Numbered from the stretch's first letter, positions 1-12,980 are shown. The stretch: 64,000 bases of DNA from Poa pratensis (GCA_947311845.1 CAMZMU010000063.1:55799618-55863617); one strand, 5' to 3'. Numbers and translations are program-made. The notes: a model not told the origin generated them from the letters alone.

Positions 1-406
1 GTACAATTTCCACCTAGAGTTGAACTAGAAATCACAAAATGAACTAGAAGTGGGATTTTGGGGTGATCTGGCTTGACACTTTATTTCCACCTAACCAAGC
101 TAAATAGTTTTCTCAAAATTTTATGAAGTTGGACTTCATGCTTTCGAAAACATCATCTATTGTGGGATAGCGGGTGATACTTTTGAGTTATTTATTTCAT
201 AAATTATTAGGGCCCTCTACTACTGTTTCACACAATACAGGTAAAATGTTCTGATAAGAAACTTGTCTTTGGATGATATAATAGTTTGATCTGAAGTTTA
301 ATGTTGAAGAGTTATTTATTCGTTTGGTATCATAAGTATATATAGTATTTTTTAAATATGGTGGGGCTGTTTTGCATTATATTTCATTTGACAAGATAAA
401 TTGCAG

Positions 407-3400
407 GTGCTGCTTGGCTTATTTGGGGTTGTCCTGGTAATGCTTTCAGTTCTAGGATCAATTGGATTCTTTAGCGCTATTGGAGTGAAGTCGACTCTAA
501 TCATAATGGAAGTAATTCCTTTTCTTGTGCTGGCTGTAAGTTTTCTGTCCCCCACAATAGTGGCTCATTTTCTCTTCGTTAATCCAAAATTTCTTCCATT
601 TTCTGCACTAATAAGAGAAAAGAAAACCATTATACATTTATGCTCTACACATTTGACTTGTAACATAGCTTCTTCACGTTGATTATTGAATTATCTCTGC
701 TGAAAATAGGTGTTTGGTGAAAGCACCATCATGTTTAATCCTTGTCGAGAACTTGATGTTTAGTATTATGAAGTTGATTTTGGCGCATGCTTTGTCGCAT
801 ATGTGAACAATGTTGATATCAATGTTGCATTGTCTGCTGTTAAGTTGTTTTGTTTTGTTTTTAGGCAATATTGCTTGTTGCATGTACTCCCTCCGATCCA
901 TATTAATGGTCTCAACATTGTCTAGATACGGATGCATCTAGTCTAAACACTTAACTAGATACATCCGTATCTAGATAAAGTTGAGTCCATTAATATGGAT
1001 CGGAGGGAGTATCATATTAGTTTTTTTTTTTCTGAAAGATAGTTGGTGGTTGATTAATGCTGCTACTTCATTTGATCTGTATGGTTCTTATCACTCTGCA
1101 ACTAGATGAAACTGACGGATGTGACTGTGGCTAGGTCGGTGTGGACAACATGTGTATCCTTGTGCATGCTGTCAAGCGCCAACCAGATGGTTTGGTATTG
1201 GAAGAACGTATAAGTAATGCATTGGTGGAAGTTGGGCCATCCATTACGTTAGCCAGTTTGGCTGAAGTTTTAGCCTTTTCTGTCAGTGCAATCAATCCAA
1301 TGCCTGCCACCAGAGTATTTTCCATGTTTGCTGGTTGGTTTCCTTACATATCCTTGCTTGTATTCATAACTGGCACATCCTTTTGGTGTTTCCAATCCAC
1401 TCTCTTGTGCAGCAATGGCAGTGCTTCTGGATTTCCTTCTCCAAGTGACAGCCTTCGTGGCTCTCATAGTATATGATTTAAGGAGGTCTGAAGATGGCAG
1501 GATTGATTGTGTTCCTTGTGTAAGACTTACATCGAGCACAGTTGGCGGTGATAGTAAGTGTCCAAATAAAATTCACTTATGGTTTGCAAAATGAAGCTAG
1601 ATATAGCAGCAATTGGTCAGTTTTATTATCTTTAACGATTTCCCTTTTTGATGTCTTCCAAAATTAAGATGGTGGCCACCAGGGGCTTCACTTGGTTGCG
1701 CGATATATGAAGGTAAACGTTTTGACTTGAAATATTGTTCATAAGTTGAATTAAGTTCATGTTTTAACCATGTTTTAGTTTCTCAAGATTTTCTGTTGTG
1801 TTCATTGATAACTTATAACTGCTTTGTTTTCATGTAGGATGTTCATGGGCCAATTCTCGGTTACAGAGCAGTGAAGTTTATCGTGATTGCTGTATTTGTA
1901 GGATTTGCATTTGCAAGCATTGTAAGTGCTCATATCTTTTGCATGCCCAGCATCATGATTATTTTTATTCCTCTATATTAAGTTCTACCAACAAGTTTAT
2001 ATCTGGTAAACATATGACTCAACTATGTACAAGCCAAGTCTAGTTCTCATTGAAATTATCTGATGGAAGGGAGATCATCAACTTAGTGTTCTTTCTGCAT
2101 CTTTTATAAATTTTTCTGAGCATCATTATGGATCACGTATGCATTCACTACAGTAGGGTAGTGTTTATTCTTGTCTAGTTGCATGTTGCAAGTCACTAGA
2201 TTTTTGTTCGACCTTGTGCGTGTGTGTGTGACTGGATTTTTGTATCTTATCGCTCACTCGCAGCGCTTCTTTTGTCCTAATTAGGCAATGTCAACTAGAC
2301 TGCAGCCAGGATTGGAGCAGCAAGTTGTTCTTCCACGAGATTCTTATTTACAGGTTTACTAACACTTGCATATTATATAGGGGTCTTCCTGTTTCCTTTA
2401 GGATCATGCTCACTATAATATTTACAGGGTTACTTTAACGACCTTGAGAAATACTTGAAAGTTGGACCTCCACTGTATTTTGTTGTGAAGGACTTCAATT
2501 ACAGGTAACTAGTACTAACATTGTTCTACTATATTTTCTCTGCATGCTTTAACGAAAAGAATGATGAAAACACAAGTTGTTATTAGGTTGGCACAAACCC
2601 GTGAAAATCGGCAGCTCAAATTTGCACTAGCAGCAACACTCTCTGCCCAATTTGGGCGTTCCGTTAGTTCAAAAAATGTGCAGCGGAACAGTGCCCAGAT
2701 TTGAACGGTTTGAGGAACACCCTGGCTGCTATACTTGTTGAAGTGTATATGTCGATTGTGCTAGCGTTTTCCACAGTTCGGACTTTTGGGATAGTTGGTT
2801 AGTGCATGAAACATGACATGGTATCAGAGCCCTGGGTCTCCAGTTCGAGTCCTGGCTTTCGCAATTTATCCAAAAATTGTTGTTGCCCTCTCTTTGTCCA
2901 CTGCACGTGTTGGCCTCTCCCTCCCTGAGTCACACGTGAAGGGGGTGTTGAAGTGTATATGTCGATTGTACTAGCCCTTTTGGGATAGTTGGTTAGTGCA
3001 TGAGACATGACAATACTTTGGAAAACAAAAAAACATTGCTGAATATTCCTTGACCTGTTACAGTTTCAGTGTTGCCTCTTGAAAGAGGCAATTTTGTTGA
3101 GCTCTTCTGAGTTGCATTCTTAACTCAAATAATTAATTTGAGATCTGATTTTTTACAATGTTTCCAGCTCTGCATCGGAGAATACTAATCAGATATGTTC
3201 CATCAACCAGTGTAATTCAAACTCTCTTCTGAATGAGGTATAAATTGTTTCTGTCTGTTGGCAATGTATTTTCCCAGTAATGTTTTGTTTGGAATGATTA
3301 ATTCGCTAGCTCAATTTAGTATCACAATACATTTCGAAGGTGAGCTTCCTTACTAACATGATGGTTGCTACCATGCAGATAGCAAGACAATCTTTATCTC

Positions 3401-6400
3401 CTGAGACAAGTTACATAGCAAAACCTGCTGCTTCATGGCTTGATGACTTCCTAGTATGGATGTCTCCGGAAGCATTTGGGTGCTGTCGAAAATTTGTTAA
3501 TGGAAATTATTGCCCTCCAGACGATCAGGTACAGAACTTTTCTCTGTATCCCTTAGAAGTGTTAACACATTCATACTATATTTGTATTGGCTGGAAAACC
3601 AACCAATTTTTGTCTGAAGCAGTGGACAGTTTCTTCTCTGGCAGTTCTTTTTAATATTTTTGTGAAGTGACATTTGGATTTCTTCGTTCCAGGCTCCTTG
3701 CTGTCAACTTGATAAAGATTCAGGTTCATGCAGATCAAGTGGAACGTGCAATAATTGTACAACGGTAAAACGATTTTTGAATTTTGATCTCCAGTCCTTC
3801 ATATTAATAAATTTCAGATTGCTGCATCCCGTACTCCATGCCCTATTATGTGTGATGAGTAAATAGTACTCCCTCCGTTCCAAATTAATTGACTTGGTTT
3901 TGTCCAAATATGGGTGTATCTATACTTGTTTGGTGTCTAGATACATTCATGTGTAACCAAATGTGTGTCAATTAAATCCGAACGGAGGGAGTATATTTCA
4001 GCCACAGTTCACACATACATATTGAGTAGAAGCGAAATATTTCTAGTCTACTAATTATGCTTTTGTTTTAGTGTTTCCTACATTCAGACTTGCACAATGG
4101 GCGTCCATCCACAACACAGTTTAAAGAGAAGCTTCCATGGTTCCTGGATGCACTTCCATCAAGTGATTGCTCTAAGGGTGGAAAAGGAGCTTATTCTACA
4201 AGTTTGGACCTCAGTGGTCTGTAGTGCTCCAACTCTGTACCATATTATCATGCTACAGAACATGCCAAAGAAATATCATATATTTGCAAATAAGAATGCC
4301 AACTGATCAATTTAAATATAATATGATTTTCCTCTAAACATTCTTGCAATTTAACTGATTGAAATTACAACATTAAGCATCCACTAAACATATGCAATCC
4401 TGTTTCTTTGTCAGGTTATGAAAATGGCACTATACAAGCGTCAGCGTTCCGCACATACCATACTCCCCTTAATAAACAGGTGACGGATAGCATGCAGTGC
4501 AGCCCATCATAATTATCATCATATTCCTTTCCAACATGGTAAATTCAAGTAATATTGATATTTTTTTCTTCTAGACTGACTATGTTAACTCAATGAGAGC
4601 TGCTCGGGACTTCAGTTCTCAGATGTCCAAGGATCTGCAGGTAATTTGCATGCAACCATTTTATAGACGGGGATGATATTAAATTATTAGTATACTGATA
4701 AAAACATACGAATTTCAAATATGCATAAGTTCGATAACTAGCTACAGAGTGTAACCACTAAGAGTAAACGTAAATATATCCACAGATGTCAACGTAAATA
4801 TTAACAGTTGTTAGCTTTTTAAAGAGACACAAGTTTGTGTGAACTTTGTACTTTTGTCTAAGGATTATGACAGTTACTGCTGTATATTTCATACAGATTA
4901 TTTTTTAGCTTTCGCCTGTATGCTATGGCTTGATTATACTACTAACAGTCTTCAATACATCTTGGTTATGCAGATGGAAATCTTTCCTTATTCAGTGTTC
5001 TATATATTCTTTGAGCAATACCTCAACGTATGGAAGACAGCTATCATCAATATATGTGTTTGCCTTGGTTAGTTACTTAGTACATTCACAGTTTGTTAGA
5101 TTTATATGTGTATATTCTTATGGTATATTTCTCACAGGATCTCATTTTCTATGGGAGAATATTTTGCTTAGGTATCAGAGAGAAGTATTATATTTCTCTC
5201 TCCTAGTATGAATGCACAGTATAGACATTTCCTGCTAAACCAGCTTGATCATTTTGATATGTTCATAAGAATTAGCTGGTGAATTAGGAGTGATGGGTGA
5301 GTTTGAATTAGGAAATGTTTGCTTGTATCGGACCCTATGTCAGAGCTGTAACTCCCTATATATAAGGGAGTGGTTCATTCAATAAAGGTCTAGCAAAGTA
5401 GCAAGAAGTTCCATCCATTCCCTGTCTAGTGTTCTCCTTTCCATGCACATTACATATTTTTTGGACATACCCTACGATCATGGCAGCTGGCCAGAGTCAC
5501 CATTATCCGGTGCTGGGACCAGCTACCAATCATTGGTACAATCATAACAAATATAATTACCACAACCATTAAATAAAATAATCACGACAAACGTAATTAT
5601 CTATGTCCATAATGTTTCTACCTTCATTTGACACACTTCATTGTTATTCAAACCTTAACAGGTACAGTATTTATTGTTTGCTTCGTAGTCACCAGCAGGT
5701 GAACAACATCTTTCATAAACTAAGCACTAATTATTTCCAGTTAATTTTAAATTTGGTAGATTGTGATAATTCATTATCTCTATCGGTTTCAGTTTATGGG
5801 CTTCAGCAATCATTTTAATTGTTCTGGCCATGATAGTCTTGGATTTGATGGTATGTTCACTAATACTAGCTTCGTTTATATGTATTTGCGAATTCATAGC
5901 AGTTAGCTGCTGTAATGAATATAACATATACACCATCTGTTAAATACAAGTGGTTGTGAAGTATAACCTTCTTGTGTTTGGTATGCCAACTAGCTTATTA
6001 ACTAAAATATTTAGGATTTGTTTGAAGCAGTTATTCTAGTTAGATATGCATAAGTTAAACTGAAGCTACATAGTGGAATTGTGCCGAAGCATTACAAACA
6101 TCCATAAATGTAATGAAGGTTTCACATTACCTTGGTAACATTATTGGCATGTTTTTTATTATGTTTGTATATGTAACGCTACTGCTAAACGTTAAGGAAT
6201 TACAGCACAATTTTAAGTCAGTAGCAATTATACTGATTGTTGTAGCTTTTCTGTATTTTCTACGGTCGTTCTAGAATCCAATTTTCAACGTTAAATATTT
6301 TTGTTGTTTATTTCATTATCAATTAATGACATCTTCTTTGAAACTTTTGGCAGGGAGTGATGGCTGTCCTTGGAATTCAGCTCAATGCAATTTCTATTGT

Positions 6401-7705
6401 AAACCTTGTTATGTCAATAGGAATTGCTGTTGAATTCTGTGTTCATATCACACATGCATTTATGGTAGGTGCATTGTACATTTGGAAATGCCAGTTCCAA
6501 ATCTTCCAGTTTGCCGAGTTCTGTGATTATTAGCAAGACTTGGCTGTAGTTCTTACTCTAAACTCTCGAAGATAGTGTTACTATGCATTTGAAATATTGA
6601 GCAGGGAGAAGTATCCTAGGAACCACATGCATTGTGCACTTGTACTAATATAATTGAAATGTTTAAATTTGTTCTTCCCACCACTTAAAACTTGTAAGTT
6701 TTACTTGCAGTCATCTCCAATGCACTTTGAGATCGGGAGTAGTTTAATTTTCTATACAGTCTACATGACACCGGAGCAACAACGTCAAACCAATTTTCTG
6801 ACTCCCAAACCCATTTGTCCCAATAATGAAAACCATCGAAATAAATTCTGACGTGTTTCTACTTCCCAGTATTTTCTTCATGTGTATATATTGGTTCTTT
6901 CCATATCATGTCTAAACCCTTCATATTCGCTTCCAATTTGCAGATAGGCATTGGGGATAGAGAAAACCGTGCAAGACAGGCTCTATCGACGATGTGTGCT
7001 TCTGTATTCAGGTCAGCCTCACTATTATTTATGTTGGGACAATGTTACATTGGTAGGAAAATAGTGATAGCATATGAATAAGTTGCTTGGAGCGTATCCC
7101 CAGTTGTTCTAGTTATATGCGAGTATGCTTAGTGCCTTGGTAAGCACTTACAGCTTCATTTGAGTGTGCATTTCGCATAAGAAAATTATCCGATGTTACA
7201 AATAAACTTACTGGCCCAGTTGCAGTTTTGTTTCCATCTTTCCACATCTGGTTGTGGTGTTTATAATTTTGTACCATCAGTCTGATACGCTGTCTTTATT
7301 TTTCAGTGGAATCACGTTGACCAAACTTGTAGGAGTTATTGTCCTGCGTTTTGCAAAATCTGAAGTTTTTGTGGTATGTACATCTTAAACCGCGCTTGTT
7401 AGTTCTGTTCCTATCGGAGTTTAGCTTGAAGCATCTTTGTTTAATCCGAATGACACAGGTATATTACTTCCAAATGTACCTGGCACTCGTCCTCATCGGC
7501 TTTCTGCACGGGCTTATCTTCCTACCGGTTAGCGTTTTAATCATCTGCGATCTCTTAATTACCCCCATGTATTCCCTTAAAAGCTCTCAGCCTAACTAAT
7601 AATTGATGAATGTTTTAGGTCGTGTTGAGTCTGTGTGGCCCTCCTCAGAAGACCATGAAACCGATCGAGCAAAGTCAGTCTCCGCCTTCAAATGAGCAAA
7701 CTTGA
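407..7705 (+). CDS. NPC1: NPC1-type intracellular sterol transporter, 3' half of gene (5' part outside window)
   Basis: The exons encode the C-terminal half of a Niemann-Pick C1 protein, a multi-pass endomembrane protein that moves sterols across vacuolar/lysosomal-type membranes. Exons read by frame and GT-AG sites: 407-535, 1135-1333, 1413-1553, 1669-1712, 1838-1921, 2285-2353, 2428-2504, 3168-3237, 3379-3528, 3693-3764, 4072-4216, 4415-4479, 4575-4640, 4974-5067, 5662-5698, 5793-5850, 6354-6464, 6944-7011, 7307-7373, 7459-7527, 7619-7705. They total 1902 nt (633 aa plus stop) with no frame break. Visible parts are the end of the sterol-sensing domain ([21 protein letters not shown]), a Cys-rich luminal loop (CCRKF, CPPDDQ, CNNC), the second permease repeat ([30 protein letters not shown]) and a short hydrophilic tail. 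Plant NPC1 proteins are roughly 1,280 aa, so about half is here. No exon was found in 1-406. The introns host two MITEs and a TRIM. Confidence 0.95.
887..1009. mobile_element. Stowaway-type MITE in NPC1 intron
   Basis: A 123-bp element starts CTCCCTCCGATCCATATTAA and ends with its inverted copy GGATCGGAGGGAG, flanked by TA dinucleotides (885-886 and 1010-1011). The whole element folds into one hairpin, for example GATACGGATG against CATCCGTATC. CTCCCTCC ends with a TA target duplication are typical of Tc1/Mariner-related Stowaway MITEs of Triticeae. It sits in the intron between exons 407-535 and 1135-1333 and does not touch coding sequence. Confidence 0.93.
2736..3012 (+). mobile_element. 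SMART/TRIM miniature LTR retrotransposon, complete
   Basis: The 277-bp element has direct terminal repeats 2736-2818 (83 bp) and 2946-3012 (67 bp), both beginning TGTTGAAGTG and ending GACATGACA. The second repeat lacks about 16 bp present in the first. A tRNA-iMet-type primer binding site, TGGTATCAGAGC, starts at 2819 directly after the first repeat. A polypurine tract (GAAGGGGG, 2938-2945) precedes the second. The 5-bp target duplication ATACT is present at 2731-2735 and 3013-3017. There is no coding capacity. Size and layout match the grass SMART group of TRIM elements, which move using proteins made by other elements. It lies in the NPC1 intron before exon 3168-3237. Confidence 0.9.
3869..3991. 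mobile_element. Stowaway-type MITE in NPC1 intron
   Basis: A 123-bp element starts CTCCCTCCGTTCCAAATTAA and ends CGAACGGAGGGAG, flanked by TA (3867-3868 and 3992-3993). The arms pair, for example TTAATTGAC against GTCAATTAA, and the interior carries the GTCTAGATACAT block common to this MITE group. It lies in the intron between exons 3693-3764 and 4072-4216. Confidence 0.92.
5260..5480 (+). repeat. Possible solo-LTR-like insertion in NPC1 intron
   Basis: This intronic stretch contains a TATA-like core (TATATATAAGG, about 5359) followed about 30 bp later by an AATAAA signal. That promoter-plus-polyadenylation arrangement is usual in short Copia LTRs. Clear TG..CA ends and a target duplication were not found, so the boundaries are approximate. 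It could equally be ordinary intron sequence. Confidence 0.3.
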
Positions 7706-8595
7706 TAGTTACATAAGCATTTCAATGTACATATTACCCAGCGTAGGAGGAGAAGTGCAGTGTACATCATGTCTAGAGGCGGAAGCAATCTCTATATATA
7801 GAACGTAGAAATAGGTTGTGCATTAGTTACACTCAGTTTACGGAATTGGATTGGCCCATGTCGCCACTCGCGCAGAAGAAAACATGAGAGGTCTCTGTGT
7901 AGACCATTGTAGCCTTTCATTTCCTTACTGTTAGTAGTCCAGTGTAGCTGATCTGGTGGTTTGTGTCTGTTTCACGGAGAATCCAAGTGCCCATGCCGTT
8001 TGATGCCGGTCGGCTATTGTTTTCGTCCTTTGAGTTGGCTTGTTCTGTGCATTCTTGCCTCGTGATTGTCGTACATGGAGCGCACAGAACAGGCGTGAGT
8101 AGTTTGAGCAATGTTTCTAATTCAAAATTAACAACACTATTATTCTAGGAACGAAAGGAAGAAAGCTTGCTTTGTGTTCAATCAGCGTAGCCTTTTCTCC
8201 CAATCTTTATTTCACGAACAATATACCAGAATTTGAGCGCTAGTTATTCACGTTGCGGTTTCTTATTGGAGAGCTTCTGCCACAACGGCAACCTGTTGTG
8301 AGCCTCTGATCAGTGTGCGAGATACCTGCGGCTCCTCGCCTAATAGGCTCGAACGTCCTAGTTTTTCAAATCAACCGGTCCATGGAGGTGGCAACCAGTC
8401 AAATCCGACAGCTGCAGTGCAGCACTGTCTGCCTGGCACACCAATTCGCTGACAAAGTACTGGACCGTTCATTTTGTATTATCATCCCTATACAGACCTG
8501 CAACCATAATCCTTGTCTAACGGCGACCCACGATCTCTACCTTCAGCAACGTGTGAGCGCCCCGCCCAGCCTGTTCTCCTGTTAGAAAAGTTTTT
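7706..8595. other. NPC1 3' UTR and intergenic sequence, no gene seen
   Basis: The stretch after the NPC1 stop presumably includes its 3' UTR; no clear AATAAA signal or cleavage site could be fixed. Short open frames here have no recognisable domain. No RNA gene or repeat was recognised. Confidence 0.5.
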
Positions 8596-8977
8596 CCTAT
8601 TTTTGAATACATTGCATATTAGTTTTGGTCAGGGTTAATATTTAGAAAGTTTGATTAGGTTGAAAAATATTGATATTTACAATATCAAACGTATACTACA
8701 TGAAAGTATATTCCATGTTGGTTCTAAAGTCTAAACTAATATCGATTCGAATTTTCCCTCTCCCTCCTGGGTCGCCCCGCGCGCGACTCCGGAGGGCTCC
8801 AACCCTAGCCAAAAAGCCCAAATCCGGCGCGCCCCCGGCGGCATCAGAGAGGCGGATGGCTGTGGGCGGACCTGTGGGCCGAGACGCCCGTCTCGGTCGC
8901 CGGTCGCGCGGAACGGAGCTGCGCTCGGCGGCAGGGCCCTAGGCGCGGTGGGGCGACGATGACTAGGAGGTGCAGGG

Positions 8978-9500
8978 TGTCGGGGAATACTTTGTGGATT
9001 AACTCGCGGCCCATGTTGATAAGTGCGACTCAACTTACTCGCACAATAAAGGCCTACATAAAAGCAAGCCCAATATCGCACCGCCACAAGGAGAAAGATC
9101 TAGAAGACATATCCTGGAAGACGTGAGGAGGAGTTAGTCTCCAAGTAGGTTCCAGTCGATGTATTCCTTGTGGAGGAAGTTTTCTTTGTAACCTAGCGAG
9201 ACTCTGTGTATATAAAGAGGACTCGCAGAACTTAGACAGGGTCAAGCTATCAAGCCCTAAACCCTAGCTCTTACGGCGAGTTCCCAGATCGGATCGCCAC
9301 CATTGTAACACCACATATATCATATCAATACCAAGCTAGGGTAGGCAGGAAGTAGGTCTTTACCTCACATTGAGGGGCCGAACCTGGGTAAATCTGTGTT
9401 CGTCCTTGTTCCTGCGATCCCAAGCTCGGAGACGATTGACTCGCGCAAATCCCACACCTACGAAGTCATCCATGACATCTGACGTGACAAACCCACGATA
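8978..9500 (+). repeat. 5' LTR of Gypsy A
   Basis: The 523-bp repeat starts TGTCGGGGAATAC and ends CCACGATA, where the 3' copy ends CCACGACA; one substitution has altered the canonical CA end. It contains a promoter-like TATATAAAG near 9210. It is near-identical to 25136-25659. Confidence 0.92.
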
Positions 9501-9501
9501 G

Positions 9502-9520
9502 TTGGCGCCCACCGTGGGGC
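9502..9520 (+). other. Primer binding site-like sequence of Gypsy A
   Basis: TTGGCGCCCACCGTGGGGC directly follows the 5' LTR. The TGGCGCC core is complementary to a tRNA 3' end ...GGCGCCA, as in many grass Gypsy elements; the exact tRNA is not assigned. Confidence 0.65.
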
Positions 9521-9555
9521 CTGCGGTCAAGAGCGTCACGTTCCGTGCAGGATCG

Positions 9556-11311
9556 ATGAAAGGAGCTGAAGATCTCGCCATCGGCCACATCATCATGGTC
9601 GATGGCACGCCTCTCATTGACGATTCAAGCTGGGGACCAGAAGCTGATTACCTGGAGACAGGTCGCATCATCCTGTTTGGATCTATTCATGTTTTCGTCG
9701 GCTTCATCGGCGGCGAGACAGAAGACCCATCACAGCCGGGCGACTCAGAAGAAGGAGTCGCCGTAACTGTGGATGAAGAAGAAGAATCTACCAACAACGA
9801 GCCACTAACGCTCGAAGACGAAGAAGCCCAATCCATTGAGTATGTACTCGAGGAAAGGCTCTGTGGAAACCCTAGGGGTGGCAGCTCGCCCTCCGTAGGA
9901 GATCAGTGCATGGAAGGATCTACAGGACCGTGGAAGCAGAGGAAGGGATGGGCATGCCGCAGGGCAGCTTAGCACCCACGGTACCAGAAGCAGCGGAACG
10001 AGTCGCACCAGAAGGATCAGGAGTCGCAGAGCTCGGTTCGAGTCGCGCGGCACCCGCTGCGGCCACCCCAGGAGTCGCGGCCTCAGGAGTCGCAAACAGA
10101 GAAGCCCCGTCCGGAGTTGTACCTACGGAAGAAGGGCCAAGAACAACCCCCAACACGACGGCCAGGATGTCCCAGAGCAGCCCACTGTTTACGCCCATAT
10201 CTGCAGTTAACGCCGCCGCAAGAGCTGCGGAGCTGGAAGCTACCAGGATTGAGCTGTATGATGAAGTCCAAAGGATTGTGGATGAAAGGAGCAGGCTCGC
10301 ACGCGAGGACCAGTGCCTCCAACAAGAACAACAGCGACTCGCTGAAGACACCATCATCCTACAAGGAGGACCAAGCACCTTGCCACACCGACGTCGGTTC
10401 AGTCGCATGCAGCCAGGAACAGTAAATCCCATGGAGTTATTCCAATCACCCACCTCTGGACCTACAGCCGCGGTCCCTGCAGTCGATACACCAGCAGCCA
10501 CAGCGCCACCCCACGCGAACCCATCGTCGCGACAAATGCAGCGCGTCCAGTCGCGTGGCCAGAAGCCGCAGCACCATCAGTCGCAGTACCCTCATACACG
10601 GCACCACCTGTCGCGGCTGCGCGACCCGCGGCGCCTTAGTCGCGCCTGCATTGCGGACGATGGCATCGCCAGCATTCGCGCCTGTAGTTCCATCTTTCGC
10701 GTGCCAAGAACAGCGGAAGCACCAGGGTCAAGAGCTCTGGTGCAAGCTAACAACAGGGCTATCATGCCACCTCCGTCGCCACAACCAACCTTTGTGCAGC
10801 AGCCGGCGCCGCAGCCTCAAAGGTTCCACACACCGCAAGGACACTATATTAGCCCAGTGGAGAATCTCTATGTGGCTACCAACCTCTTAGCCAGGTTGGC
10901 GCCGGTAGGAAACGCACCGATGGACAGAGAGGCGCGGCGCGCCATTGAGATGCTGAGCACAGCAGTGGTACAACAGGCAAACATGTCTGAACATGGGGAC
11001 GACTGCACGCAACCCCCTATAACAGTAGAGTAACAGCGGAAAGAAGCATCTGAGCCGAGTCGCCGCAGGTTGCGACTTCAAGTTCAGCCAGGCGACAAAG
11101 GGATAACCAACAGGTGGTACAAGTTCAACCCACAGAAGGTGTGCAGATGCATGCAATGGTTAATCAGGCAGGGAGGCCAGCTCCATCCAACTTATCATCG
11201 CGACTTAAGGGTCCAGTCTGCTTCAGCGAGAGGATTAGGTCCGAGCCGTTTCCTGCAGATTTCAAAGGACCTCGCAAGGTCGCAAATTAACCCAAGTATG
11301 GACCCGGTCAC
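9556..11311 (+). pseudogene. Gypsy A gag, 5' part, frameshifted and interrupted
   Basis: An ATG at 9556 opens an acidic frame (MKGAEDLAIGHIIMVDG) to 9972. A second frame from about 9906 to 11033 carries a long Ala/Pro/Ser-rich region with Gln/Glu-rich coiled-coil character (residues LEATRIELYDEVQRIVDERS). Further frame changes follow, then the start of the retrotransposon gag domain (MDPVT at the insertion point). Gypsy B inserted at 11311/11312, and the gag domain resumes at 19126. The change of frame between 9906 and 9972 and the stop near 11290 show it is not functional as read. Confidence 0.7.
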
Positions 11312-12952
11312 TGATACGTCTCCAACGTATCCATAATTTCTGCTGTTCCATGCTTATATTATACCATTTGCTACATGTTTTATATACACTTCGTATCACT
11401 TTTATGCATTTTCTGGGACTAACCTATTAACAAGATGCCACAGTGCCAGTTCCCTGTTTTCTGCTGTTTTTGGTTTCAGAAAGTTACTTCTGGAAATATT
11501 CTCGGAATTGCACGAAACAAAAGGCCAGTCCCTATTTTTCCAGCACGTACACGGAGTCCGAAGGAGAGACGAAGGAGCCACGAGGTGGCCAAACCACCAG
11601 GCGCGGGTGGGCCCCCGCCGCGCCTGGTGGTTTGGGCCCCTCGGGGGTCCGCCGACATCGCCCCTTCGCCTATTTATTCCCCGAGACGTGAAAACCCTAA
11701 AACACCGAGCCTTTCATCCAGAACATATTCGCTGCCGCCGCCGTCGTCAACCCTAACTCGGGGGGTTCTGAAGCTCTTCCCGGCACCCTGCCGGAGAGGG
11801 GAATCATCACCGGAGGGCTCTACATCGCCATGCCCGCCTCCGGAGTGATGCGTGAGTAGTTCATCCTTGGACTATGGGTCCATAGCAGTAGCTAGATGGT
11901 TGTCTTCTCCACTTGTGCCATCATGTTTAGATCTTGTGAGCTGCCTATCATGATCAAGATCATCTTATTGTAATGCTACATGTTGTGTTTGCTGGGATCT
12001 GACTTATATTGATACCTATGTGGAGCTGAATATTATATTATCATGTCTATGTCATTTGTGATCTTGCATGCTCTCCGTTACTTGTTGAAGCCTTGGCCAA
12101 GTGAATACTTGTAACTCCAAGAGGGGGTATTTATGCATGATAGTTGGGTTCAACCTCTATTTAACCTGGGATAGTGACAGCAAGTTCTAAGGTTGTAGAT
12201 GTGTTGTTGCCACTAGGGGTAAAACAGCAATGCTTTATTCAAGGATGAATGTATTGTTTACATTACGCACATTACTTAATGCAATTGTCTGTTGCTTGCA
12301 ACTTAATACTGGAAGGGGTACGGATGTTAACCGGAAAGTGGACTATTTAGGCATAGATGCATGCTGGATAGCGGTCTATGTACTTTGTCGTAATGCCCAA
12401 ATGAATCTCATAGTAGACACCACAGCTCACACATGCATGTTATATGCACTTATCAATTGTCAATTGCCCAGCTGTAATTTGTTTACCCAGCATGTTAGTT
12501 ATCTTATTGGAGAGACACCACTAGTGAACTGTGGACCCCGGTCCATTCTTTTACATCTGAAATACAATCTACTGCAATCATTGTTCTCTACTGTTTTATG
12601 CAAACAAACATCATTTTCCATTCGATACGTTTAACCCTTTGTTTTCAGCAAGCCGGTGAGATTGACAACCTCACTGTTAAGTTGGGGCAAAGTAATTTGA
12701 TTGTGTTGTGCAGGTTCCACGTTGGCACCGGAATCCCTGGTGTTGCGCCGCACTACACTCCTTCACCAACACCTTCGAAGCAAACCTCGTTTTCCTACTG
12801 GTTCGATTAAACCTTGGTTTCATACTGAGGGAAAACTTACTGCTGCACTCATCATACCTTCCTCTTGGGGTTCCCAACTGACGTGTGACGTACAAGCATT
12901 GTTTCTGGCACTATTGCCGGGGAGATATTCCCTCGTCAACTTAGAGCCACCA
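11312..12952 (+). repeat. 5' LTR of Gypsy B
   Basis: A 1641-bp direct repeat with TG..CA ends. Relative to the 3' copy there are about a dozen substitutions over 1.6 kb by eye, plus indels clustered at 11570-11640. This is proportionally fewer than between the Gypsy A LTRs, as expected for the younger, inner element. Open frames inside are shared with the 3' LTR and have no domain. Confidence 0.92.
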
Positions 12953-12962
12953 ACACGTTTTC

Positions 12963-12980
12963 TGGCGCCGTTGCCGGGGA
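12963..12980 (+). other. Primer binding site of Gypsy B
   Basis: TGGCGCCGTTGCCGGGGA lies ten bases after the 5' LTR and matches the usual tRNA-Asp primer site of grass Gypsy elements. Confidence 0.75.

Noticed and set aside
2819..2840. tRNA-like string TGGTATCAGAGC
   Set aside because: It is the primer binding site of the TRIM element, immediately after its LTR; no cloverleaf can be drawn around it.
9920..10501. 193-aa minus-strand frame opposite Gypsy A gag
   Set aside because: It is the shadow of a GC-rich gag frame, low in complexity (Ala/Ser/Val) and without motifs.
12230..12634. 134-aa open frame, repeated almost unchanged at 18399-18803
   Set aside because: Both copies lie inside the two LTRs of Gypsy B; conservation reflects recent LTR identity and no domain is visible.
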